This document shows, piece by piece, positions 1 through 9,256 of a stretch of DNA of 64,000 nt; positions within the stretch are counted from its first letter, which is position 1; each line of letters opens with the position of its first letter. The DNA is taken from the NCBI GenBank assembly GCA_015060485.1, contig SUYI01000005.1, positions 104,466 through 168,465 on the forward strand, in the 5' to 3' direction. A program made the translations under genes and the position numbers. The notes under the pieces are model-generated. The model saw only the letters and a program-made list of their open reading frames with translations, ran no database searches and was not told the origin of the DNA. The stretch comes from Prevotella sp. (GTDB taxonomy: Bacteria > Bacteroidota > Bacteroidia > Bacteroidales > Bacteroidaceae).

Positions 1-1217
1 CCCAGTAATATACCAATAATGCCCCATTTGAGTCCGCAAATGACAGTGCCCCCAACATTAATGATGAGTTCTGCCCAGGCAGACCATACATCGGCATAGA
101 GGCCATGCGCATAGTTGAAAGCATCTACAGAATTGCGGGAATTAGTGATATAAATATAGATAACCAATAGAATGAGGATACGGTTATCCATGATATATTC
201 GCTTCCTAACCAATGAGAGATGAATGGTTCCAAAAAGGCGTATAGTGAGAACGTGAGTGTGGCGGCTATAGTGTGTTGTATAGTAGTATATTCCCAAAAA
301 ACCTTCAACATACGTTCTTTATCTCCTTCTGCAACTAAATTTCCCACACTAGCTCCTACACTACCTGTGACTGCAGAGAAGATGGAAATCAGTTTTGAAA
401 CGATAATCATATAGTTGCCATAGTATGCAACCATTTTTAATGACACAAATAAGAAGATGAATAGTTCATCACTCTTTACCAATACAAAATCCTTTATTTT
501 ATGAATAAAGACCTGTTTGGTTTTTGTAATTATTTCCGGGTATTGTTTAAGAAGTTGTTTCCCCTGTTTTTTGTCAACATGGAGCCATGGATATTCTTTG
601 TTAATTTTCCAATTGAGAATGATACATCCTATGATACCAAATATAAACTCGATAGCAACCCATAAGTATAAATTCTTGTAGTGATATGCTAGATATATCT
701 GAAGTCCCAACTTTACTAGATTGGCTGATTGGTAATAGATGGCTACCAGATAGTTCTTTTGGTCAGCTGAAAGGAGAACTTGCCGATAGTTAATAAAGTA
801 GCCTATGAGTGATGATCCGAGGAAAGAGTAGAAAGCGAAATAAATGATACCTAATCCTAATCCTGCATTTGAGAAGATGAGTGGGAAGAATAGGCTGACA
901 ATAACAGCTGCAACAAAGATAATACTACCAATCCAGTTGTATAAATAACCTAATAGTGAGAGAATATCTTGAATCTCTTTTCTGTTATTAGTCTGAAGTG
1001 GCTTAAAAAGGAAGTAACCAATACATGCAGAAATACCTAACTCAGAAAGGTTAAGATAGCCAAGTATATTGCTGAGAGTCCCGGTTAATCCAATGAACTC
1101 TGCTCCCAGATTATCAAGAAATATTTTACGGGAAAAAAAAGTCAGAAAGAGTGTAAGGAAATAAAAAAATAAGTTTACTTCCGCATTCAGCAAGCTTTTA
1201 TGGACTCTTTCTCCCAT
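1..1217 (-). CDS. Polysaccharide flippase / Wzx-like membrane protein (3' end beyond window)
   Basis: Reverse-strand reading from ATG at 1217 (MGERVHKSLLNAEVNLFFYFLTLFLTFFSRKIFLDNLGAEFIGLTGTLSNILGYLNLSELGI...) stays open to the window edge; hydrophobic multi-TM protein typical of O-antigen/EPS flippases. Missing from the ORF track because it has no stop inside the window. Confidence 0.85.
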   Translation of the reverse strand, partial: MGERVHKSLLNAEVNLFFYFLTLFLTFFSRKIFLDNLGAEFIGLTGTLSNILGYLNLSELGISACIGYFLFKPLQTNNRKEIQDILSLLGYLYNWIGSIIFVAAVIVSLFFPLIFSNAGLGLGIIYFAFYSFLGSSLIGYFINYRQVLLSADQKNYLVAIYYQSANLVKLGLQIYLAYHYKNLYLWVAIEFIFGIIGCIILNWKINKEYPWLHVDKKQGKQLLKQYPEIITKTKQVFIHKIKDFVLVKSDELFIFLFVSLKMVAYYGNYMIIVSKLISIFSAVTGSVGASVGNLVAEGDKERMLKVFWEYTTIQHTIAATLTFSLYAFLEPFISHWLGSEYIMDNRILILLVIYIYITNSRNSVDAFNYAHGLYADVWSAWAELIINVGGTVICGLKWGIIGILL

Positions 1218-1220
1218 GGG

Positions 1221-2429
1221 TTATTTGTCGTGAGTAGTATGGATGAAGTCCGTGTTTCTGCGACTTATTTTCGGGATATTTAGTACCATCTTCCATACTA
1301 GTGCAGGAACTGATAATATCTTACCAAATACAGTTTGGCTACGAAGTTGTTTAGGTATTGCTAAATAAAGAGAGATGCAGATGGCTAAAAACAGACACCA
1401 CCACTTGATATACCATGAGAGTGATAATAGAAGTGAGAATATTGTCATGAATATGCACACTACGAAAGCACCCACCACCAACATGGAGCGAGGAATCAGT
1501 GCTTGTTGGATAGTCTTGTTGATGTAATCGATATTACCTGTCCTAATGGCATAGGGCAGATGGGGTAATTGCATGAAAAGACTTTGAATCTGGGCGGTCA
1601 TCCAACGAAGGCGCTGTTTTTGGAAATTGTCTTTGTTGGATACTTTCTCATCAAAAACATGAATATCAGGTTCATACTTGATAAAAACCTTCTGAAGCAA
1701 AAGATGTGCTTCCAATTCTTTATCTTCTCCCACTGAAGATAAATTATAAACATTTTCTTTAAATAATTGATAATCGAAACACATGCCGGAACCAATCAAG
1801 GCCGCTGAAAGGCCAATACGGTTATGGGCCTTACGGAAAATAGTGTTATTAATCTCTTCGCTGACACCATCCAATACGGCGACATCGTTATTGCTGTTTT
1901 TTGCACACCGGTGGCACTGGATGGCTTTGTAACCCTTGGCACATTCTGTGTTTAGCTGTTCCAAGAAATGGGGCTCCACGACATTGTCGGCATCCAAAAT
2001 TACGATAAAATCGTAATCTTCCTTTATCTGATCCATCGCATACTGCATGGCTTTGGCTTTGCTACTCTTTTCAAATACGGGTTGGAGTAGGGTAATAGGG
2101 AGCTCGCTCAACTTTTGGTTAGTCTCAGGCTGCATGTGGTCGGAAATGACAGCCACATGGAAACTGTTATAGGGATAATACTGTGCTAAGAATTTCTGAA
2201 CCGAATTGACGATGACCCGGTCTTCGTTATAGGCGGGATAAAGAATCAGGTAGGAAAAGAAATCCTTTTTCCGCATTGCTAATACCTGTCCTGTTAGGTA
2301 TCTTGTTAGTTTGGAAGCTCGCTTTTTCCATAATATTGAGACCATAGCAAAAAAGAGAACATATACTACAGATGCAGCCATGAACAACCAAAGCGTGATA
2401 TCGATGATATGAATGAGCTTCCAAATCAT
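1221..2429 (-). CDS. Membrane-anchored family 2 glycosyltransferase with intact motifs
   Basis: 402 aa; contains VILDADNVVEP (DxD), SVGEDKELEA (ED) and QKQRLRW (QxxRW), with flanking TM helices. Confidence 0.85.
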   Translation of the reverse strand: MIWKLIHIIDITLWLFMAASVVYVLFFAMVSILWKKRASKLTRYLTGQVLAMRKKDFFSYLILYPAYNEDRVIVNSVQKFLAQYYPYNSFHVAVISDHMQPETNQKLSELPITLLQPVFEKSSKAKAMQYAMDQIKEDYDFIVILDADNVVEPHFLEQLNTECAKGYKAIQCHRCAKNSNNDVAVLDGVSEEINNTIFRKAHNRIGLSAALIGSGMCFDYQLFKENVYNLSSVGEDKELEAHLLLQKVFIKYEPDIHVFDEKVSNKDNFQKQRLRWMTAQIQSLFMQLPHLPYAIRTGNIDYINKTIQQALIPRSMLVVGAFVVCIFMTIFSLLLSLSWYIKWWCLFLAICISLYLAIPKQLRSQTVFGKILSVPALVWKMVLNIPKISRRNTDFIHTTHDK

Positions 2430-2437
2430 AGTACGAC

Positions 2438-3604
2438 TTATTTTTGTAGGTCAATTTTCTTGAGAATCATCCTGCCTAAAGAGAATTTGTTAAGAACTGA
2501 ACTCAGCAAAACTATGGGAACCAGGAAGAAGGTACGGTCCCACTTCTCATCGACCAAGTAATTAGGTGTGGCAATAGCAAAAATGAGTACCACAATAGCA
2601 AATAATGCCCACCATTTAAGTGCTGCTGACATATAAATGAAGGGGACAACAACGCACATGACAATAATAATTAACATGAGAATCATTCGCGGAATAAGCA
2701 TCCATTGCAAAAGCTTGTCTAATAGATAGTAATGACGATTCATAATTGCCATAGGAATAAAGCGGGCATTTCGGATGAAAGTTTTGACTTGTTCCCATAT
2801 CCAATTGCGGTGCTGGCGATTAAAATCATCTGCTTCACGTGACTTCTCACCATAGACGAAAATGTTGTCAAAATAATCTATATAGATATGCTGGCGGGTT
2901 AACGCTGCTTCCAACTCTTTATCGGCCCAATATGGTTTTGCATATTGTAAGTACTCTTTCAACCAATTGAATTCGAAAGCGTTACCAGAACTTTGCATAG
3001 ATGTCGGAAGACCTACGCTGATATGGCCACGGCGGAAGATGGAGTTGTTAATCTCTTCAAAGACTGCACTCAGGCGAGCGGTTACCGTATCACGGTTTAG
3101 CGACAATTTGTGTGTCTGAATGGCCTTGGTTCCTGCGGACTCATAAGCATCATTAATTTGTGTCAGAAAGTCAGTCTCTACCACATCGCCTGCTTCTAAA
3201 ATGATGGCAACATCGTAAATCTTAAACTGGGGCAGGTTGTTAATGGCTAATTGAAGGGATTTGATACGAGAACTCTTTTCGAAATTGGGTGTCAGCAGGG
3301 TAATGGGTTGCTGAGCCAAATGGAATAAGGTCATCTCATCCTCTTGATCAGCAATAACTGTCACGTCAAATTGACGCATGGGATAGGATTGTCCCAAGAT
3401 GGAGTTTATCGTCATCATGACACTTTTCCCATTATGATGGGTAGGAATCAAGATGATAAAACGATTCATGGTTCTCGCTTTGGGCGTTTCGCTATGTCTA
3501 GCAAAGAGAGAGGTAACAGCAAATATACCCAAATACAAAACAGTCAGAGAAATCCAAATAAATAGGATCCAATCAATATATGTGAGAATGTTCCAGAGAG
3601 TCAT
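2438..3604 (-). CDS. GT2-like paralogue of the neighbouring gene with degenerate catalytic motifs
   Basis: 388 aa, aligns along its length with 1221..2429 (EEINN-IFR, DKELEA, LIPR blocks) but DxD, ED and QxxRW are altered. Confidence 0.8.
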   Translation of the reverse strand: MTLWNILTYIDWILFIWISLTVLYLGIFAVTSLFARHSETPKARTMNRFIILIPTHHNGKSVMMTINSILGQSYPMRQFDVTVIADQEDEMTLFHLAQQPITLLTPNFEKSSRIKSLQLAINNLPQFKIYDVAIILEAGDVVETDFLTQINDAYESAGTKAIQTHKLSLNRDTVTARLSAVFEEINNSIFRRGHISVGLPTSMQSSGNAFEFNWLKEYLQYAKPYWADKELEAALTRQHIYIDYFDNIFVYGEKSREADDFNRQHRNWIWEQVKTFIRNARFIPMAIMNRHYYLLDKLLQWMLIPRMILMLIIIVMCVVVPFIYMSAALKWWALFAIVVLIFAIATPNYLVDEKWDRTFFLVPIVLLSSVLNKFSLGRMILKKIDLQK

Positions 3605-3606
3605 AA

Positions 3607-4536
3607 TTAAACAAGTTGACAGTTGAAAGATGACAGTTGACAGTTATAGAAATCTTTAATCCCTCTAAAAGTGGCTTGGGCCAGATCGGGGCGGCGTTGG
3701 AGAGTATATTTGATGGCGTCTCGAAGAGCAACGATACCTATCAGGTAGAGATAAGATAGATATTTTTGAGGGCTATTGATATTGCGTTTGGCAAACAATA
3801 GCCGGTTTCGAGTCATGTAGTAGGTTCGGAGGGGACTGTTTTGACCGGTGGTTTGGCTTTCCTTGTGAAAGATGGTGCAGGCGGGTTCGTACCAAATGTC
3901 GTAACCAGCACGGTGAATCATCATAGACCAATCTAATTCTTCGTAATACAAAAAATAGCACTCAGGCATGAGTCCGGCCTTCTCAATGACTTCCTGTTTG
4001 ACCATCATAGCTGCGCCGTGAGCATATGGCGTGGGGCGAGCTGTGTCGTATTGGCTATTATCGGCTTCTCCACAGCCAATAGCACGATTGCGCATGGTTA
4101 TTGAAGAAAGTGAGGTGTAGCCCGCATACTGGATTAGGTTATCGCCCCATGAAAAACGTATCTTTGGACAAACAACACCAATCTTTGGAGAACTTTCCAG
4201 TCGATCTATTAATGGCTGAAACATCTTACTTCTTACATCTTCTTTCTTACATCGCAGTAGCGTATCGTTGTTGAGGAAGAAAAGGAATTTGCCTTGGGCA
4301 GCTTGGATGCCGAGGTTGTTTCCGCCAGCAAAGCCCAAGTTTTTGGGAGAGCGAATGACTTTAACTTGGGGATAGCGTTGCTCAATTTCTGTGGCTTCGT
4401 CTTCTTTGGAAGCATTATCTACCACGATAACCTCTATGGACTCGTCCTCTAAAGGTAATGTGTCTATCAATTCACAGGTATCCTTTAGCCCGTTATAATT
4501 GATTGTTATTATCGATAATTCACACTCTCGATGCAC
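3607..4536 (-). CDS. GT2 glycosyltransferase, rhamnosyltransferase-like
   Basis: 309 aa; IITINYNGLKDT, VIVVDNAS, FLFFLNNDT, PYAHGAAMMVKQEV motifs. Confidence 0.85.
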   Translation of the reverse strand: MHRECELSIITINYNGLKDTCELIDTLPLEDESIEVIVVDNASKEDEATEIEQRYPQVKVIRSPKNLGFAGGNNLGIQAAQGKFLFFLNNDTLLRCKKEDVRSKMFQPLIDRLESSPKIGVVCPKIRFSWGDNLIQYAGYTSLSSITMRNRAIGCGEADNSQYDTARPTPYAHGAAMMVKQEVIEKAGLMPECYFLYYEELDWSMMIHRAGYDIWYEPACTIFHKESQTTGQNSPLRTYYMTRNRLLFAKRNINSPQKYLSYLYLIGIVALRDAIKYTLQRRPDLAQATFRGIKDFYNCQLSSFNCQLV

Positions 4537-6037
4537 GCTTTTTCTCTAACTTCAGTCGTTTCTTTTCTTCTTGTATAGCAAGTTCTTTAGATTCCCACTC
4601 TATCCATTCTTTTTCCATATAAGGTAATGCATATACCAAACTAAGTCCACCATAATACAAAACACAATTCGGAAACTGCATCAAAATCTGGTTACCATAT
4701 CCTCCTAACTGAATGGAAACGAATGCACAACAAAAACCGGCTCCAATCCCTCGCAAAGATGGACTCGTAATTCTGAACAATACAATCCAGCATGCCCCCG
4801 CAAACATGAAAAAAGTCGTAATCAAGAAAATGGTAATTCCAATAATACCTGTATGAACCCAAATCCAAACATATTCTGAGTCTGGAGGAATGGCGGATAA
4901 TTTTCGAAATTTATTGTTAGCAGGTACATTTTGGTATGTGTTGCCAATACCGATACCCCACGGAGCATCTTGTAGATATTTTTTCATAGCTTGCTGGTTA
5001 ATGGTTCTCACATTTGCAGAAGCGTCTTTCCTATCAAATGCTGTCCTCATTCTACGAATCATTTGATTGCCTTGTCCAATATTTGTGAAAGCAATAAGAA
5101 TAAAAGCCAAAATGCCAACCAAGGTTATGGGGATAGCTATTTTAAATGATTTAGAAAGGAAAATAAAAACGAAAATCCCAGCAAAGAAACATGCCATAGC
5201 CGTTCTGGTCCCAGATGGAAACATGGCCCATAAGCTAATAACTCCTGTAATCCCAAATACTATTCTATATTTAGTGATTTTTGACGTTAATGAAAAAATC
5301 AGAAATGCAACAGCTGTTGTTGCCATTCCGACACCAAAAGCAGCTGCATCGCTATATATGGAAAAATATCTAATTAGTGTCCCTCCTTGAAGAATGTGAG
5401 TAGTACGATGCGCTTCAATGAATTGACTTTCAGAAGGCGTAAAGCCAAATGTTTTTTGTTTCCATACCCAAAATGCAGCAAAAAGAGATAAAATAGTCCA
5501 TAGGATTAAGTATTTTATTAAAATTTTAGGAGTACTTATATATATTATATAAACTAAAAAACAATATAATATTTGAAATCCAATTTTTCTTGCACCTGAA
5601 TACCATTCTGCAAATTGAATGCCAACATCACAGGTATCGTTTATAAGTTGTAAAGTACAAAAACTACACCAAATAATCAACATGAAAAGCATTAAATTAG
5701 CGCATCGTTCGAAATGACTATCTTTAACATCTATGATAGCTATGGCTAATAAAATGATCTCTAATATCTCATTATATAGAGACATTGGTATGGGTAAAAA
5801 AAGAATTCCTCTTAAAAAGATAATATAATTGACTATACATAGTATCCAAAATACTAACATTCGGTATTTAAATGCTAGATAAATGAACAAAACCAAGGTA
5901 GGAATAGAACAGAATAAAGTAAAACCTCCTAATCCCGATGTAGCAAGTTGGTAAAGAGCTAACGAAAACAAGAGAAAGAGTAGCAATACTCTTCCCCCGT
6001 TTTCTTGTGCATATGTCTTAAATACGGAGTTAGCCAT
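4520..6037 (-). CDS. O-antigen ligase/polymerase-like (Wzy-type) membrane protein
   Basis: 505 aa polytopic protein in an EPS locus; large soluble loop and PSGTRTAMACFFAG segment typical of Wzy_C/ligase proteins. Confidence 0.75.
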   Translation of the reverse strand: MANSVFKTYAQENGGRVLLLFLLFSLALYQLATSGLGGFTLFCSIPTLVLFIYLAFKYRMLVFWILCIVNYIIFLRGILFLPIPMSLYNEILEIILLAIAIIDVKDSHFERCANLMLFMLIIWCSFCTLQLINDTCDVGIQFAEWYSGARKIGFQILYCFLVYIIYISTPKILIKYLILWTILSLFAAFWVWKQKTFGFTPSESQFIEAHRTTHILQGGTLIRYFSIYSDAAAFGVGMATTAVAFLIFSLTSKITKYRIVFGITGVISLWAMFPSGTRTAMACFFAGIFVFIFLSKSFKIAIPITLVGILAFILIAFTNIGQGNQMIRRMRTAFDRKDASANVRTINQQAMKKYLQDAPWGIGIGNTYQNVPANNKFRKLSAIPPDSEYVWIWVHTGIIGITIFLITTFFMFAGACWIVLFRITSPSLRGIGAGFCCAFVSIQLGGYGNQILMQFPNCVLYYGGLSLVYALPYMEKEWIEWESKELAIQEEKKRLKLEKKRASRV

Positions 6038-8220
6038 TACTTGCCGTGTTCATTCTCAGTCGCAGTCAGACCTAGTTGTGAGACACGATAGACAAAGTTG
6101 TTGAATTTCGTATATGGTGGCAACTGGCCTACAAATTCTTCAACGGCATAGCGACTGGCTTCTGTGAGATACATAAAGAGTGAATCCTTGTGGCTCTCGT
6201 CCAACATCGCCTGTACTTCCTTCAATGCCTTTTGGTCGACATCTTTCCATGTACGGTTAGCGCGAGTAACCATCATATTCACGGTGCCCATATTGAGCAG
6301 GGCAGGAGAGATGGAGTTTTCGTTCAAATTAGGATATTCAATGATGGCAATTTCATCGGGCAAAATGTCTGGGCATAAATCCTTAATGTCTTTAGCCAGA
6401 ATGAAGCGGCTGTCTTCTGCCAAGAAGTCCTCATCGTAAGTCAAACGGCGAACCTGCAAACCAATGGAAATCCAATAGTTCTCCAGTTCTTGGGCTAAAT
6501 AGCTCTTGCCATTGCCAGAGTCGGTAGATATCAAATTCAGTACATTCTGCTGGCCTTCCTGGAAATGGGGGAGAAGGGCCTTGCTGAGTTGTTTCATGGC
6601 CATGTCACCAATGGTCTTGTTGAAACGGCGGTAACGTAGATTGCTTTCTTTGGGGTAACAGCCCATGACAGGAACCTTGGTGATACGCTCAGACCGCATA
6701 CGGTCACGAAGGGTGCGATCCAACAGCTCGATGATAAAGAACCATAATGCTGTCAACATAAATGTCAACAAGAAAGCGCCCAGCAAAATCATCATACGAT
6801 TGGTGGGTTGTGCATTCAATGGGAACATGGGGGGATTGAGCACACGAAGGGCTGCAGTGCTCATCTGCAAGTTACGCTGGCGAAGACGAGCTGCATTGAG
6901 TGCCTTCAGCATTTCCATATAGTTGCCCTCAATGAAACCTATATGACGAGCTTTACGATCCAACGTGGCACCAATGGGTGCAAAGAATAGGTATTGCTTG
7001 TCAAGGCTTTGTTTCATTATGTCAGTAGCTGTCATCTCGGCCTTTGTCTTCTCTAAAAGGAGAAGCTGTTCCAACCAACGACTTAGCATGTCATTAGCTT
7101 TAACTCCGGTTTCCGTACTGTAGGTAGAGGCTTCAATATCTTTTGTTAACTCAGTCACACGACCAGTAACTGCCTGTAAATCCCGTTGGGCTTTAGCTAA
7201 TTCCTCTTGGGACTCTGAGTCGCGACCACCGCCTTCGCTGCTCATGAGACGTAGATTTGAAATACGAGACTGGATACGGGAAATATCTTTAATTTGGTTG
7301 GTGAATTCCTGGTTGGCACGAATGACCTGTGCGCGATTTCCTAATTGACGCTCTAACCAATCAAGTAAATGTTTAGCACGTGTATAATTCAATAATTGGT
7401 CATTACGGAAATTCTGTTGCTGCGCTTCAAGATTAGCCACCATTTTTGTTTGTTCGCCGTAATTGATAATTTTCTTGGATATGTTATAGCGAATCAAATC
7501 ATCTTCTGCATTAGATAGTACTTTATATAGACGAGCGACTTCTTTTTCAAAGAATTTAATTACATTACTTGTTTCACCAAAGCGAATCTGCTGGTATTGG
7601 CGGGCAAACACCTCGTTGAGAATATCTAACGTATTATACGCTATACCAGCATCGTTGGCTGAATAACCAATATCAATAATATCAGTATTATTTAATTGCA
7701 TTACTTTAAGTCTTGCTGTAATACTATTGATGCCAAAATACTGATGGTAGTTCAATAAACCAAATAAATAATTACTTTGGTTGGGTTTTTCGTACGCTTT
7801 TAAATTGGCATAGGTCTGAGACTCATTATTGTGATTAATGAGTGCTTTCACATCAGCAGGAACCATGGCATTGAGTTGTCGGAAATGCTCGGCAGAAATG
7901 TAATTGTTGTCCTTGTTGGGGTTACCATACATCATACAACGACCAAACAGACGTAATGCCACCTCATGGATGGTGTTGTCTGTCGTAATAATCAGAATCA
8001 AGTTTTTGATATTCGTTTGGGAATTACCACCAGCAACACCAACACCTCCTTCTAAGTTATATGCGGTAATCATACCGGTATAAATGGTGGTATTCGTATC
8101 GTAGACACGCTCCATGTGGCGAGTTGAAAACCATGCAACAATGAGGGCAATCATGGGTAGAATGACCAAATACCAACGTATTTTATAAAGGAAGCGGACG
8201 ATGTATCTAAATAAATCCAT
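6037..8220 (-). CDS. Wzc-like polysaccharide co-polymerase with degenerate C-terminal P-loop domain
   Basis: 727 aa; Wzz-type N-terminal TM and coiled coil, second TM, then ATPase-like domain with LISTDSGNGKSYLA. Confidence 0.8.
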   Translation of the reverse strand: MDLFRYIVRFLYKIRWYLVILPMIALIVAWFSTRHMERVYDTNTTIYTGMITAYNLEGGVGVAGGNSQTNIKNLILIITTDNTIHEVALRLFGRCMMYGNPNKDNNYISAEHFRQLNAMVPADVKALINHNNESQTYANLKAYEKPNQSNYLFGLLNYHQYFGINSITARLKVMQLNNTDIIDIGYSANDAGIAYNTLDILNEVFARQYQQIRFGETSNVIKFFEKEVARLYKVLSNAEDDLIRYNISKKIINYGEQTKMVANLEAQQQNFRNDQLLNYTRAKHLLDWLERQLGNRAQVIRANQEFTNQIKDISRIQSRISNLRLMSSEGGGRDSESQEELAKAQRDLQAVTGRVTELTKDIEASTYSTETGVKANDMLSRWLEQLLLLEKTKAEMTATDIMKQSLDKQYLFFAPIGATLDRKARHIGFIEGNYMEMLKALNAARLRQRNLQMSTAALRVLNPPMFPLNAQPTNRMMILLGAFLLTFMLTALWFFIIELLDRTLRDRMRSERITKVPVMGCYPKESNLRYRRFNKTIGDMAMKQLSKALLPHFQEGQQNVLNLISTDSGNGKSYLAQELENYWISIGLQVRRLTYDEDFLAEDSRFILAKDIKDLCPDILPDEIAIIEYPNLNENSISPALLNMGTVNMMVTRANRTWKDVDQKALKEVQAMLDESHKDSLFMYLTEASRYAVEEFVGQLPPYTKFNNFVYRVSQLGLTATENEHGK

Positions 8221-8238
8221 AATATGCTGTTTAATAAG

Positions 8239-9234
8239 TTATTTCTTGTTCTTTTTCTCAGCCTTCTTGGCTAACTTGGCAGCCTTTTCCTGAGCCTTCT
8301 GCTCGGCTTTCTCCATTTCGGCATATCTCTTCTCCTCAGCCTTAGCAGTCTTGCGAATCTGCTTGTCAATAGCTTTGTTTTCTTTGCGAATCTGTTTTTC
8401 CGTCTTTTGGTCACCGCTATCTAAAGTAATTTCTGTAGTGGTGTTAGTCAAAATGGGGGTATGGGATAACAATTCCAAAGTAATTATATCTGTAGTAATA
8501 TCGGTTTGCATCGATTGATAGGCTTGAACATTACCCATTTCGTGCTGTTTGACCCACGCATAGTCTTCGATGCTCATGTTTCCTTGATGGAAGTCTTCCA
8601 AATTCAGTGCACCAGCGCCTTGATAGGCAGCAGCGGCCTCACCAGCAGTCTTTAAAGTGACAAGCGCATTTGTAATTTTAATAAAAAGTGTAGCAATCTG
8701 CCTTTTTAATTCATCATAGGCCTGATCTTTGCTGTACATAGCTATATCCGCTTCTAATTTTTTTCGCTTCACAGCTGCTGTCAAGTCCAAAATGTCTTCC
8801 AGAGGAACCGCCAAATTGACACCCACATTCCAATAACTTTGCTCGCTGCCTTGGAATTGCTGGAGTACCATGTTGTAGGAACTGGAACTTTGTCCCCACA
8901 TATCGGTCTTACCATAAGCATAACTGGCATGGCCCGTAACATAGGAAAAGATATGGCGCTTTTGTTTGGCGACTTCCGCTTTTGCCAGTTCCTGAGCCTT
9001 TTCCAAAGACAGAATGTTCGGATTTTGCTTGGCATTTTCAAAGAGTACTGCCAAAGGTGGCAGGTGGAAATTCGAAAAATTAATGGTACTTTCCTCACTG
9101 GAATCGAAGAAACCAGCGCTGATACCACTGTTGTTATATTGGGCAGAAGCCGCTAAAGGTAAAAAAGTAAAAAGGTAAAAAGGTAAAAACCTCTTTGCAC
9201 ACTTGATTACCATGTTGTTACGAATGATTTTCAT
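8239..9234 (-). CDS. Short TolC-like outer-membrane channel family protein
   Basis: 331 aa; signal peptide FLPFYLFTFLPLAASA, PLEDILDLTAAVKRKKLEADIA... helical OEP-like region, Lys/Ala-rich tail. Start may be 9210 (MVIKCAKRF). Confidence 0.65.
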   Translation of the reverse strand: MKIIRNNMVIKCAKRFLPFYLFTFLPLAASAQYNNSGISAGFFDSSEESTINFSNFHLPPLAVLFENAKQNPNILSLEKAQELAKAEVAKQKRHIFSYVTGHASYAYGKTDMWGQSSSSYNMVLQQFQGSEQSYWNVGVNLAVPLEDILDLTAAVKRKKLEADIAMYSKDQAYDELKRQIATLFIKITNALVTLKTAGEAAAAYQGAGALNLEDFHQGNMSIEDYAWVKQHEMGNVQAYQSMQTDITTDIITLELLSHTPILTNTTTEITLDSGDQKTEKQIRKENKAIDKQIRKTAKAEEKRYAEMEKAEQKAQEKAAKLAKKAEKKNKK

Positions 9235-9256
9235 ATTTTACTTTCTATCTTTTTTC

